Shown here: piece after piece, positions 1 to 10,800 of the stretch
How the letters are laid out: every line of letters begins with the position of its first letter
Position numbering within the stretch: position 1 is the first letter of the stretch
Source: Actinomycetota bacterium
GTDB lineage: Bacteria; Actinomycetota; Actinomycetes; Mycobacteriales; Mycobacteriaceae
NCBI GenBank assembly: GCA_030836785.1
Contig: JAUPLT010000139.1
Span: 1 to 38,261 of the forward strand
DNA: 38,261 nucleotides
Reading direction: 5' to 3'
Position numbers and translations under genes: made by a program
The notes under the pieces: generated by a model
What the model saw: only the letters and a program-made list of their open reading frames with translations
Told to the model about the DNA's origin: nothing
Databases searched by the model: none

Positions 1-2
1 CG

Positions 3-197
3 CCGGCCAAGAAGGCTGCAGTCAAGAAGGCTGCAGTCAAGAAGGCTGCAGTCAAGAAGGCTGCAGTCAAGAAGGCGCCGGCCAAGAAGGCTGCCGCCAT
101 GACGGTCGATACCGCCGGGCCGGGCGAGACACCACCGACTGAAGCCACGCCGACTGGGGCCCAGCCGAACAGCACACGAGTGAAAGGCCGCCGATGA
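3..197 (+). CDS. C-terminal end of an upstream gene, probably plsC (lysophosphatidate acyltransferase), partial
   Basis: An open frame enters from the left edge and stops at TGA 195-197. It begins with a Lys-Ala repeat tail ([12 protein letters not shown] pattern) and ends in a Pro/Thr-rich stretch finishing VKGRR. No catalytic domain is inside the window, so the function rests on context only: in mycobacteria plsC directly precedes plsB2, and basic Ala/Lys tails occur on several membrane-lipid and DNA-binding proteins. The stop overlaps the plsB2 start as ATGA, which implies translational coupling and one operon. The tail is low-complexity and may vary between strains. Coding is well supported; the identity is inferred. 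Confidence 0.7.
   Translation, partial: PAKKAAVKKAAVKKAAVKKAAVKKAPAKKAAAMTVDTAGPGETPPTEATPTGAQPNSTRVKGRR
9..98 (+). repeat. 15-bp in-frame tandem repeat in the Lys-Ala tail
   Basis: Four perfect copies of AAGAAGGCTGCAGTC (9-23, 24-38, 39-53, 54-68) are followed by two diverged copies at 69-83 and 84-98. Each unit encodes KKAAV or a close variant. The unit length keeps the frame, so changes in copy number would only lengthen or shorten the tail. More copies may lie left of the window. Confidence 0.95.
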
Positions 198-2545
198 GTC
201 CCACCGACTACCTGACCGACTTGTCCACCACCGACGATGCGCTGGTGCTGGCATCGGTGTCGTCCAGGGCGGAATTCGACCTCCTCAACGACTGGCTGCG
301 GACTCAACGCGCCGCCCACCCGGGAACCCGCGTCGAGGTGCTGCGACTGCCGCATGACGATCCGCCGCCGCAACTGGTCGAGCAGCTCGTCGGGGAACTC
401 GGTGCCGACGAGGGCCGCGCCGTCATCCCGGTCCGGGTGTTCTGGGTTCCGGGCGGACTACCGACCCGAGTGAAGCTGGCCGGATTGATCTCCGGCCGGG
501 ACACCTACCGGCCGCCGCAGGCCCTGCAACGGGCGATTCTGCGCAAGGACCCGTCCCGTGCGCGCATCGTGGCCGGAGAGCCGGCCACGGTGTCCGAACT
601 GCGCCAGCAGTGGCGGGACAACACGGTCGGCGCGACGCCGCAGGACTTCGCGAAATTCGTGCTGCGTCGGGCGGCACTGGCGGTCGAGCGCATCGAACTG
701 CGTTTGCTTGGTCCGGCCTACAAGTCTCCGCGGCTCATCACCGACGAGTTGATGGCGTCCACCCGGTTCATCAACGGTATGGACGCCATCCCGGGCGCGA
801 GCCCCGAGAAGGCCGAAGAGATGCTCAACGAGCTCGCGACGGGGTGGAGTCGTTTCTCGGTCGACCTCATCCCGAACCTGGGTCGCACCATCTTCAGCCG
901 GGGTTTCGATCCCCGCATTGACTACGACTCGAACCAGATTGAGGCCATGCGACGCGGGCTGGAGGACCACCCCGCGGTGTTCCTGTGGTCGCATCGCTCC
1001 TACCTCGACGGCGTCATCGTCCCGGTGGCGTTGCAGGAGAACAAGCTGCCCCCGGCCCACACCTTCGCCGGCATCAACCTGTCCTTCGGGTTCATGGGCC
1101 CGTTGATGCGCCGATCGGGTGTCATCTTCCTGCGTCGCAAGCTCGACGACCCGCTCTACAAATATGTGCTGCGTCAGTTCGTCGGCTACATCGTCTCCAA
1201 GCGGTTCAACCTGAGCTGGTCCATCGAGGGGACCCGGTCGCGGACCGGAAAGATGTTGCCGCCCAAGCTCGGTCTGCTGTCCTACGTCGCGGACGCCTAC
1301 CTGGACGGCCGCAGCGAGGACATCCTGCTGCAGCCGACGTCGATCAGTTTCGACCAGTTGCACGAGACCGCCGAGTACGCCGCGTACGCCCGCGGCGGGG
1401 AGAAGATCCCCGAGGGCGCCGAATGGCTGTTCAACTTCATCAAGGCGCAGGGCGAACGCAACTACGGCAAGATCTACGTCCGCTTCCCGGAGGCGGTGTC
1501 GATGCGGCAGTACCTCGGTGAGCCGGGTGGCCCGATCGCCGGGGACGAGGCCGCCAAACGCCTCGCCATGCAGAAGATGGCCATCGAGGTCGCCTGGCGA
1601 ATTCAGCGGGCAACCCCGATCAACGCCACCAGCCTGGTGTCGACGGTCCTGCTGACGACCCGCGGCCGGGCTCTGACCCTGCGGCAGTTGCACCACACGC
1701 TGCAGGACTCACTGGACTATCTGGAGCGCAAGAAGACGCCCATGACCAACAGTGCGCTGCGCCTGCACTCCGCCGACGGGGTCCGGGCCGGAGTGGACGC
1801 CCTGTCCAACGGGCATCCGGTCACCCGGGTCGACGGCGGCCGCGAGCCGGTCTGGCGCATCGCCCCCGAACAGGAACTGGAGGCGTCGTTCTACCGCAAC
1901 TCGCTCATCCACGCGTTCCTGGAAACCTCGATCGTCGAACTGGCGTTGCTGCACGCCTCCCGGGCTGCCGAGGGCGAGCGGATCGACGCCTTCTGGGCCC
2001 AGGCGATGCGGCTGCGCTCGCTGCTGAAGTTCGACTTCTACTTCGCTGATTCGGCAACCTTCCGCAAGAACATCGCCGAAGAGTTGGAGTGGAACCACAA
2101 CTGGGAGGCCCAGCTTGATGCCGGGCCGGAGGCCGTCGCGGACCTGCTCCGCGCGAAGCGGCCGTTGATGGCCAACGCCATGCTGCGGCCGTTCTTCGAG
2201 GCCTACGAGATCGTCGCTGACGTGCTGTGCGATGCCCCGGTCGACGTCGGCGACAAGGAACTGACCCAGCGCGCGCTCGGGGTGGGCAGCCAGTACGCCG
2301 CACAGGGATTGGTGCGCAGTAACGAGTCGGTGTCCGCGCTGCTGTTCGCCACCGCCCGCCAGGTGGCAGCCGATCAGAAGCTGCTGACACCGTCGCCCGA
2401 CCTGCGGGACCGGCGGCGGGCGTTCGTCCACGAGTTGCGGGAGGTGCTGGCCGATATGGATCGGGTGCACAGTGTGTCAACCGAGCAGTTCTACGCCAGG
2501 GAGGCCCAGCTTCGCGATCCCGGAGGGGCGCCGGTCGCGCGATGA
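194..2545 (+). CDS. plsB2: Glycerol-3-phosphate 1-O-acyltransferase PlsB2
   Basis: This 783-residue protein catalyses the first acylation of glycerol-3-phosphate, giving lysophosphatidic acid for membrane phospholipids and triacylglycerol; PlsB enzymes act at the cytoplasmic membrane. The acyltransferase blocks are clear. The HX4D motif is H267-RSYL-D272 with His267 as the expected base. The FLRR block follows, then the phosphate-binding EGTRSRTGK at 345-353, then a block IV-like LQPTSISFD. The length matches mycobacterial PlsB2 (789 aa in M. tuberculosis, from memory). The ATG overlaps the preceding stop as ATGA, so it is probably co-translated with plsC, whose product would do the second acylation. 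No oddities are seen. Confidence 0.95.
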   Translation: MSPTDYLTDLSTTDDALVLASVSSRAEFDLLNDWLRTQRAAHPGTRVEVLRLPHDDPPPQLVEQLVGELGADEGRAVIPVRVFWVPGGLPTRVKLAGLISGRDTYRPPQALQRAILRKDPSRARIVAGEPATVSELRQQWRDNTVGATPQDFAKFVLRRAALAVERIELRLLGPAYKSPRLITDELMASTRFINGMDAIPGASPEKAEEMLNELATGWSRFSVDLIPNLGRTIFSRGFDPRIDYDSNQIEAMRRGLEDHPAVFLWSHRSYLDGVIVPVALQENKLPPAHTFAGINLSFGFMGPLMRRSGVIFLRRKLDDPLYKYVLRQFVGYIVSKRFNLSWSIEGTRSRTGKMLPPKLGLLSYVADAYLDGRSEDILLQPTSISFDQLHETAEYAAYARGGEKIPEGAEWLFNFIKAQGERNYGKIYVRFPEAVSMRQYLGEPGGPIAGDEAAKRLAMQKMAIEVAWRIQRATPINATSLVSTVLLTTRGRALTLRQLHHTLQDSLDYLERKKTPMTNSALRLHSADGVRAGVDALSNGHPVTRVDGGREPVWRIAPEQELEASFYRNSLIHAFLETSIVELALLHASRAAEGERIDAFWAQAMRLRSLLKFDFYFADSATFRKNIAEELEWNHNWEAQLDAGPEAVADLLRAKRPLMANAMLRPFFEAYEIVADVLCDAPVDVGDKELTQRALGVGSQYAAQGLVRSNESVSALLFATARQVAADQKLLTPSPDLRDRRRAFVHELREVLADMDRVHSVSTEQFYAREAQLRDPGGAPVAR

Positions 2546-2583
2546 GGCTGCCGGATTGCCAGGTCGGAGGGACGTCGCGTTGC

Positions 2584-2589
2584 TACTGT
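2584..2589 (+). promoter_or_regulatory. Possible -10 element (TACTGT) for the lipoprotein gene
   Basis: TACTGT fits the mycobacterial SigA -10 pattern TANNNT. It would start transcription near 2597, leaving a leader of about 55 nt that contains the GGAGGA ribosome site at 2641-2646. No good -35 is seen at the usual distance (TTGCCA at 2556 is 22 nt away). Weak call. Confidence 0.35.
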
Positions 2590-2651
2590 GCTGATCGTCA
2601 CCTCGGTCCTTTCGATCCGGTGGGACTGCGCCCGGCCAATGGAGGACAGCG

Positions 2652-3395
2652 ATGACAACCACCAACTTCACCGCGGGTGCAGCAGCCCTCGCCGCGTTCG
2701 GACTGCTCGGCGCCGGGCTGACCGGCTGTTCGGGCTCATTCAGCGTGGGGACGAAGAGCACACCGGCGGTCAGCGGGCCGGACCTGCAGAAGGAACTCAC
2801 CGACAAACTGACCGCAGCCGGAAACGCCCCCCAGTCGGTGACCTGTAAGCAGGATCTGCCCGGCGAGGTGGGTAAGACCGCCACCTGCGATGTGGTGTTC
2901 AGCGACACCAACAGCGTCGAGGCGATCCTCACCGCGACAAGCGTGGAGGGTGACACCGTCAACTTCGATATCGCGCCGGCGCTCAACAAGGAGCAGTTGC
3001 AGAAGGCTGTGGCGGGGCTGGCATCCACACCCACCGTCCGCTGCGATGCGGGCCTGGCGGGAACGGTCGGTGCGAGTGCGACCTGCGAGGTGGACGTCAA
3101 CGGCGCTGTGTTCAAGCGCATCGTGACCGTCAGCGCAGTCAGCGGCCTGGCCATGGACCTCGACGTGACACCGGTGGCCAGCAAGCAGCAGGTCGAGGAC
3201 ATGCTGATGGAGAGATTGGCCGCCGATGCCGCCGGCCCGCCGGACAGCGTCGCGTGCGTCGACGATGTCGTTGCCAAGGCCGGCAACACCGTCGAGTGCG
3301 TGGTCACCGCCGCCGGTACCGACCAGAACTTCCTGGTGACCGTCACCACGGTCGACGGGGACACCATCAACTTCGATTACGCCGCTCAGCCCTAG
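2652..3395 (+). CDS. Secreted lipoprotein with three DUF4333-like repeats
   Basis: A 247-residue protein of unknown function. The N-terminus is a lipoprotein signal: a hydrophobic stretch (8-23) ends in the lipobox LTGC with the lipidated Cys at 26, so it should be anchored on the outer face of the membrane. The rest is three tandem repeats of about 70 residues. Each carries two cysteines exactly 14 residues apart (65/79, 131/145, 202/216) inside a pattern like SVTC...TATCDV, followed by beta-rich sequence ending near an NFD-type motif. This is the DUF4333 pattern of mycobacterial lipoproteins, usually a single copy; the Cys pairs probably form disulfides. The ATG has a strong GGAGGA site 5 nt upstream. 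It stands alone after plsB2. Confidence 0.85.
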   Translation: MTTTNFTAGAAALAAFGLLGAGLTGCSGSFSVGTKSTPAVSGPDLQKELTDKLTAAGNAPQSVTCKQDLPGEVGKTATCDVVFSDTNSVEAILTATSVEGDTVNFDIAPALNKEQLQKAVAGLASTPTVRCDAGLAGTVGASATCEVDVNGAVFKRIVTVSAVSGLAMDLDVTPVASKQQVEDMLMERLAADAAGPPDSVACVDDVVAKAGNTVECVVTAAGTDQNFLVTVTTVDGDTINFDYAAQP

Positions 3396-3422
3396 GCGCC
3401 CTGGGCTTCCTGGGCTGACCCG

Positions 3423-5387
3423 GTGACATCTTCGGCCGCCCGGGTGATCACCCGAGACGGCTTTAACGCGGTGTGGCCGGTGCTGACGGCGGTGGCCGTG
3501 GTCGCCGGACTGGTCGCCGCCGGAATCGCGGTGCTGTCGTTGGCCGACGCGCTCACCGCCACCGGTCTTCCCGATCCCGGACCGGTGACCACCGTCGGCC
3601 TGCCGTTCGTGCGGGCGGCCGGCGAGATCGCCGCCGCCGTCGCGGTCGGCGGCTTCCTGTTCGCCGCGTTCCTGGTGCCGCCGCAGACCACCGGAGTGCT
3701 CGACGCCGCCGGCTACCGGGCAGTGCGGATGGCCCGCGGTGCCGCGCTGGTTTGGGCGGCCTGCGCGGCGTTGCTGGTGCCGCTGACCATCTCCGATGTC
3801 TCCGGAGAGCCACTGCGCGAGCACCTCGACCCGGTGGCGATGTGGCGGATCGCCGGGCTGGTGGACACCGCCGACGCCTGGCGGTGGACGGCTCTGCTGG
3901 CCCTGTTCGTGGCGGTGGCCGCCTCGCCGGTGCTGCGCTGGTCGCCGACGCCGGTGCTGCTGGCCGGCGCCGTGATGACCCTGATACCGCTGGGACTGAC
4001 CGGGCATTCCGCGGCGGGTGGTTCCCACGATCTGGCCGCCAACAGCCTGCTGATCCACCTGGTGGCCGGAGCGCTCTGGGCGGGCGGATTGCTGGCGCTG
4101 CTGGCCTACACCCTCCGCGCCGACGCACTCCGCACCGATAAAGCCGGCACCGGCACGTCCGGCGATCACCAGTTCGCCGGCCTGGCGGCCCGGCGGTTCT
4201 CCGCCGTCGCGCTGTGCTGCTACCTCGCCATGGCGCTGTCGGGAATCATCAACGCGCTTATCAGGATGCGCCCCGCCGATCTGTTCACCACCCCCTACGG
4301 CTGGCTGGTGGCGGCGAAGATCGCCGCACTGGGGGCGCTCGGCCTGATCGGCTGGCGGCAGCGGCGTGTCGCGGTGACAGCCCTGCAATCGGACCCGGCC
4401 GCCCTCGGTCCACTGCTCCGGCTGTCCCTGACTGAGGCGCTGGTATTCGGGGTGGCCTTCGGCGTCGCCGTCGGACTCGGCAGGACGCCGCCCCCGCCGC
4501 CGGTACTGACCAACCCGTCGCCCGTCGAGGTGGCCATCGGATACGACCTCGGCGGTCCGCCGACACTGGCCCGGATTCTGTTGGACTGGCGGTTCGACCT
4601 GCTATTCGGTTCGGCCGCAATCATTGTGGCGGTGCTGTACCTGGCGGCAGTGATGCGGCTGCGCCGGCGGGGCGCCGGGTGGTCGCCCGGCCGGAGCTTC
4701 GCGTGGCTGCTGGGCTGCGCACTGTTGCTGTTCACCACGTCATCGGGTCTGGGTCGGTACATGCCGACGTTGTTCAGCATGCACATGACGGCCCACCTGC
4801 TGCTGTCGATGCTCATTCCGCTCCTGCTGGTGCTCGGGGCACCGACAACGCTGGCGTCGCGGGCGCTGCCCGCGGCGGGCGAGGGCAATCCACCTGGGCC
4901 GCGGGAGTGGCTGCAGGCCGGGTTGCACAGCCGGTGGTTGCGGTTCTTCGCCCACCCCGTGGTGGCCACCGTGATGTTCGTGGGCGGTTTCTGGGTGCTG
5001 TATTTCGGCGGGATCTTCGATGTCGCGGTGAGCAATCACCCGGCGCACATCCTGATGAACCTTTACTTCCTGCTCAGCGGGTACCAGTTCTACTGGGCGG
5101 TGATCGGTGTCGATCCGCCGCCCCGGGCCCTCCCCACGCTGGGCAAGATCGGGATGGTCTTCGCCGCGATCGCCCTGCAGGTCTTGCTCGGCGTGACGCT
5201 GATGGGAGTGGAGACCATTCTGGGGGAGCGGTTCTACCGCTCGCTGCTACTGCCGTGGCACACCGACCTGCTCGGTGATCAGCACGTCGGCGGGTTCATC
5301 GCCGGGGCCGCCGGTGTGATGCCCCTCGTGGTCGTGCTGATGGCTCTCCTCATCCAGCGGCGGCGCAATCCCGCGGCGGCGCACTGA
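3423..5387 (+). CDS. CopD/CtaG fusion membrane protein (copper resistance D + cytochrome oxidase assembly)
   Basis: A 654-residue polytopic membrane protein. The N-terminal half (to about residue 350) has helices typical of CopD copper-import/resistance proteins, including a helix near residues 260-280. The C-terminal half is a caa3_CtaG-type domain with the conserved stretch GRYMPTLFSMHMTAHLLLSM, whose histidines may handle copper for oxidase assembly. M. tuberculosis has the same fusion as Rv0102 (661 aa, from memory) at another locus, so its place between plsB2 and ssb here is an insertion relative to that genome. The GTG at 3423 lacks a clear ribosome site; a second in-frame GTG at 3444 is an alternative start. 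Confidence 0.85.
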   Translation: MTSSAARVITRDGFNAVWPVLTAVAVVAGLVAAGIAVLSLADALTATGLPDPGPVTTVGLPFVRAAGEIAAAVAVGGFLFAAFLVPPQTTGVLDAAGYRAVRMARGAALVWAACAALLVPLTISDVSGEPLREHLDPVAMWRIAGLVDTADAWRWTALLALFVAVAASPVLRWSPTPVLLAGAVMTLIPLGLTGHSAAGGSHDLAANSLLIHLVAGALWAGGLLALLAYTLRADALRTDKAGTGTSGDHQFAGLAARRFSAVALCCYLAMALSGIINALIRMRPADLFTTPYGWLVAAKIAALGALGLIGWRQRRVAVTALQSDPAALGPLLRLSLTEALVFGVAFGVAVGLGRTPPPPPVLTNPSPVEVAIGYDLGGPPTLARILLDWRFDLLFGSAAIIVAVLYLAAVMRLRRRGAGWSPGRSFAWLLGCALLLFTTSSGLGRYMPTLFSMHMTAHLLLSMLIPLLLVLGAPTTLASRALPAAGEGNPPGPREWLQAGLHSRWLRFFAHPVVATVMFVGGFWVLYFGGIFDVAVSNHPAHILMNLYFLLSGYQFYWAVIGVDPPPRALPTLGKIGMVFAAIALQVLLGVTLMGVETILGERFYRSLLLPWHTDLLGDQHVGGFIAGAAGVMPLVVVLMALLIQRRRNPAAAH

Positions 5388-5490
5388 TCGTTGCGCTGAC
5401 TCGATCCCCAGCGCGCACTTCATCCCCAGCCGGCGCTCTTAGTCGCTGCCGGCGGACGAATCCCGTCGGTGCCGTCGTGCCCACTGGTGG

Positions 5491-5544
5491 GTGCGGGCGC
5501 CGACGGTGGCGTCCCGCACGGGCGCCGACGGTGGCGTCCCGCAC
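5491..5544 (+). repeat. 25-bp tandem repeat that forms a hairpin upstream of ssb
   Basis: Two perfect 25-bp copies lie at 5495-5519 and 5520-5544, ending 35 nt before the ssb ATG. With the GTGC before copy 1, arms 5491-5501 (GTGCGGGCGCC) and 5508-5519 (GGCGTCCCGCAC) pair as an 11-bp stem with one bulged base and a 6-nt loop. Copy 2 can form a shorter version, and the first left arm could pair with the last right arm. In RNA these alternatives could work as a leader switch or a terminator of copD readthrough. That role is inference; the repeat and pairing are direct. Confidence 0.85.
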
Positions 5545-5579
5545 GTTGTCAGACACGCTCTCAGAAGGGACACCACACC

Positions 5580-6095
5580 ATGTTCGAGACATCCATGACG
5601 GTCGTCGGCCGCATCATCACCGACCCGCGCCGGCGGTTGGTGGCGGGTCAGGAGGTGATCAGCTTCCGGGTGGCCGCCAACTCCCGGCGGCGGACCGCCG
5701 AGGGAACCTGGGAGCCGGGTAACACCCTCTACATCACGGTGAACTGCTGGGGGCGGCTGGTCACCGGGGTGGGAGCGGCGCTGTACAAGGGCGCGCCGGT
5801 GATCGCCACCGGGATCGTGCACACCAGTGAGTACGAGGATCGGGAGGGCGCAAAGCGTTCCTCACTCGAAATGCGGGCCACCGCGGTGGGCCCGGACCTG
5901 TCCCGGGTGATCGTCCGGATCGAGCAGCCCAGGCAGCCGGGGTCGGGCGACGCGGGGGAGGCCACTGACGGCGACGTCGGGGAGGCCACTGAGGGCGTCA
6001 TCGGGGAAGTCCCCGAAGGCCACACCGAGGAGGCCGATTGTTCCGGGATCGTGGCCACCGACGTCGACGCCGACGACCTGGCCATTTCGGCGTAG
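5580..6095 (+). CDS. ssbB: Single-stranded DNA-binding protein paralogue (SsbB-like)
   Basis: A 171-residue OB-fold protein. Residues 1-115 follow the SSB fold (MFETSMTVVGRI start, then ISFRVAANSR and ITVNCWGR strands). The frame is open further upstream, but the ATG at 5580 gives the family N-terminus and has AGAAGGGA about 11 nt upstream, so I chose it. It matches M. tuberculosis Rv2478c and the M. smegmatis second SSB, which has been described as a stress/hypoxia paralogue. The C-terminal tail is acidic and repetitive (GEATDGDVGEATEG) but ends in DADDLAISA, without the DDDIPF-type tip that main SSBs use to recruit repair and replication partners. It probably binds ssDNA but recruits different partners, or none. 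Confidence 0.88.
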   Translation: MFETSMTVVGRIITDPRRRLVAGQEVISFRVAANSRRRTAEGTWEPGNTLYITVNCWGRLVTGVGAALYKGAPVIATGIVHTSEYEDREGAKRSSLEMRATAVGPDLSRVIVRIEQPRQPGSGDAGEATDGDVGEATEGVIGEVPEGHTEEADCSGIVATDVDADDLAISA

Positions 6096-6140
6096 GGCCG
6101 GAGGCGGTCACGCCGGGGCCGGCCGGCGTGACCGCCAACC

Positions 6141-6153
6141 TAGGATGGTCGCC

Positions 6154-6154
<1 letters not shown>
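6141..6154 (+). promoter_or_regulatory. -10 element TAGGAT for a leaderless ettA transcript
   Basis: TAGGAT (6141-6146) is a near-ideal mycobacterial -10, separated by exactly 7 nt from the GTG at 6154, so transcription would begin at the start codon. The AGGA inside it also resembles a ribosome site, so a leadered reading cannot be excluded. No -35 is evident. Confidence 0.6.
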
Positions 6155-7827
<1,673 letters not shown>

Positions 7828-7830
<3 letters not shown>

Positions 7831-7841
7831 TGTCGCACGGG
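7828..7841 (+). promoter_or_regulatory. -10 element TAATGT for gdh, overlapping the ettA stop codon
   Basis: TAATGT (7828-7833) begins with the ettA TAA stop and is followed by a 7-nt spacer to the gdh GTG at 7841. This is the leaderless layout. No ribosome-binding site is visible before the GTG, which supports a leaderless start over reinitiation. No -35 is seen. Confidence 0.55.
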
Positions 7842-10800
7842 TGACGGTCTCGGAGCGGTTGGCCCAACGGCGAAGTCCCGGCGAGACGCTGGTCGAGGTT
7901 GACGAGGATTCGTCCGGTCCGGTCCTGGTGGTGGTCACTGACCGGGCCAGCGCGCTGGTGGACTCGATCACCGTGCTGCTGCATCGCCTCGGCGTCGGCT
8001 ACCTGACGCTGACGCATTCGTCGCCCTCGGTGACGCGCGACGCCGACGGTTTGCTGACCGGGGTCGACACCGGCGGGTCCGCGATCCCCGAGTCCTGGAT
8101 CACCGCTGAGCTGGCGCCCCCGGTCAACTGGCGGGCGCTGGCCGAGGCGGTGCGCCTGCTGCCGATGGTCGTCGCCGACGCGCGGCAGGTCACCGCGGAT
8201 TCCGCAGCGCTCACCCAGGTGATGCGCGACCTCGCCGATGCGATGGATGCCGACACCGGCGCACGTTTCCCCGGTCCGGACCGGGCCGACGTCGCCGCCG
8301 TGCTGCGCTGGCTGCTGGACGGGAACTTCGTGCTGCTCGGCACCCTGCGCTGCACCGTCGGCGGGGGAGAGGCCCGATCCGACGAGTCCAGCCGGTTGGG
8401 TGTGGCCAGGCTGCGCACCGAGGTGCTGCCGCAGCTGAGCGCTCCCGATGAGTTGTTGGTGCTGGCACAGGCCACCATGCCCAGCTTCCTTCGGTACGGC
8501 GCCTACCCGTACATCGTGGTGGTGCGGGAACATCCCGGCGGGCAGGAGCGCAGCGACTCGGGGAGGGAACCCGGCGGGCAGGAGCGCAGCGACTCGGGGA
8601 GGGAACCCGGTATCGAGCACCGCTTCGTGGGCCTGTTCACCGCCGCGGCGCGTAACGCCAACGTGCTGGAGATCCCCTTGGTGGCCGGGCGCGTGCAGGA
8701 GGCGTTGACGCTCTCGGAGAGCGACCCCGCCCATCCGGGGCAGCTGCTGCTCGAGGTGTTCCAGACCATTCCTCGCCCCGAACTGTTCGCCCTCGAACCA
8801 GCTCAGCTGTTGGAGATGGCGCAGGAGGTGATCGAACTCGGATCGCGCCGGCGTGCGTTGCTCTTCCTGCGCGCGGATCAACTCGGCCACTTCGTATCGT
8901 GTCTGGTCTACCTGCCGCGGGATCGCTACACCACCGCGGTCCGGCTCGCGATGCAGGACATCCTCACTCGCGAGTTCGGTGGCGAGGGGATCGACTACAC
9001 CGCACGGGTCAGCGAATCGCCTTGGGCTGTCGTCCATTTCACCGTCCGACTGCCCGATTCGCGCGCACAACTTCCGATTGACACCACCGATTCCAACCGG
9101 ATCCGCATCCAGGAACTGCTGACCGCGGCCGCCCGCACCTGGGCCGACCGGCTGTTGGGGTCGGTGCCCGGCGGGGCCATCGACCGTGTGGTCGCCGAGC
9201 ACTACGCCGAGGCGCTGTCGGAGGAGTTCAAGCAGGCCGTCTCTCCCGAGGAGGCAATCAACGACATCGGGTTCATCGAGTCGGTGTCCCCCGACGGGGT
9301 GCGGCTGCAACTCGAACCCGGCCACGCCGACCGCGAGGCCTTCCTCACCTGGTACCTCGGCGGCTACTCGGCGTCGCTGAGCCGACTGCTGCCGGTGCTG
9401 CAGAGCATGGGTGTGGAAGTACTGGAGGAGCGACCGTTCACCGTCACCCGCCCGGACGGGCTCGACGTGTGGATCTATCAGTTCGTCATCCGGATGCACG
9501 AGACCATGCCGGTGGCCACCCCGCAGGGCTGGGATGCCATGGCGGAACGGTTCACCGATGCCGTCACCGCGGTCTGGCAGGGGTGCGCCGAGGTCGACGG
9601 GTTCAACGAGCTCGTACTGCGTGCCGGGCTGACATCCGACCAGGTCGTGATTCTGCGCGCCTACGCCAAGTACCTGCGGCAGGCAGGATTCTCCTACAGC
9701 CAGCATCACGTCGAGGCGGTGCTGAACGCCAACCCGCGTACGGCCGCGGCCCTGGTCGCGTTGTTCGAGGCGATCTTCGATCCAGACTCCGCGGTCAACG
9801 GCCGTGACGCCCGGGCGGCGGCCCGCGCCGTCGCCGCCGATATCGACGCGCTGACCAGCCTCGACACCGATCGTGTGCTGCGGGCGTTCGCGTCGATGAT
9901 GGAGGCGACGCTGCGCACCAACTACTTCGTCACCGACCCCGGATCGGCGCGGGCCCGAAATGCTGTGGCGCTCAAGCTCAATCCGGAACTGATCGATGAA
10001 TTGCCCTTGCCTCGGCCGAAATTCGAGATCTTCGTGTACTCACCGCGGGTGGAGGGCGTGCACCTGCGGTTCGGCCATGTCGCCCGCGGCGGGCTGCGCT
10101 GGTCGGACCGCCGCGAGGACTTCCGTACCGAGGTCCTCGGGCTGGTCAAGGCCCAGGCGGTCAAGAACGCGGTGATCGTTCCGGTCGGAGCCAAGGGCGG
10201 TTTCGTGGTCAAACAGCCCGCCGCCGATCCGCGTGCCGAGGGGGTCGAGTGCTACCGGCTGTTCGTCGGCAGCCTGCTCGACGTCACCGACAACGTGGAC
10301 CGGACGACCGGGCGGGTGGTGCCGCCGGCGCGGGTCGTGCGCCGCGACGGTGACGACTCCTACCTGGTGGTGGCCGCCGACAAGGGCACCGCCAGCTTCT
10401 CCGACATCGCCAATGAGGTCGCCACCTCGCGCGGCTTCTGGCTGGGCGACGCCTTCGCCTCCGGCGGTTCGGTGGGCTACGACCACAAGGCGATGGGGAT
10501 CACCGCGAAGGGCGCCTGGGAGTCGGTGCGCCGGCACTTCCGGGAGATGGGGGTGGACACCCAGTCCGAGGACTTCACCGTCGTCGGCGTCGGTGACATG
10601 AGCGGCGACGTGTTCGGCAACGGCATGCTGCTCTCCGAGCACATCCGACTGGTGGCCGCCTTCGACCACCGGCACATCTTCGTCGATCCCGATCCGGATG
10701 CGGCCCGCTCGTTCGCCGAGCGCCGGCGGCTGTTCGACCTGCCGCGGTCCAGCTGGGAGGACTATGACCCGGCCCTGATCAGCGCCGGCGGCGGGGTGTT

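Noticed and set aside
458-1696. Long open frame antisense to plsB2
   Set aside because: Its sequence is low-complexity and arises from the codon bias of high-G+C DNA opposite a clear gene. The same holds for the long antisense frames at 2736-4388, 5998-7971, 7817-9709, 18054-19559, 24231-25550 and 32936-34870.
6145-6153. ATG at 6145 as the ettA start
   Set aside because: It adds three residues not seen in the family, lacks a ribosome site, and the GTG at 6154 fits the -10 spacing and the family N-terminus.
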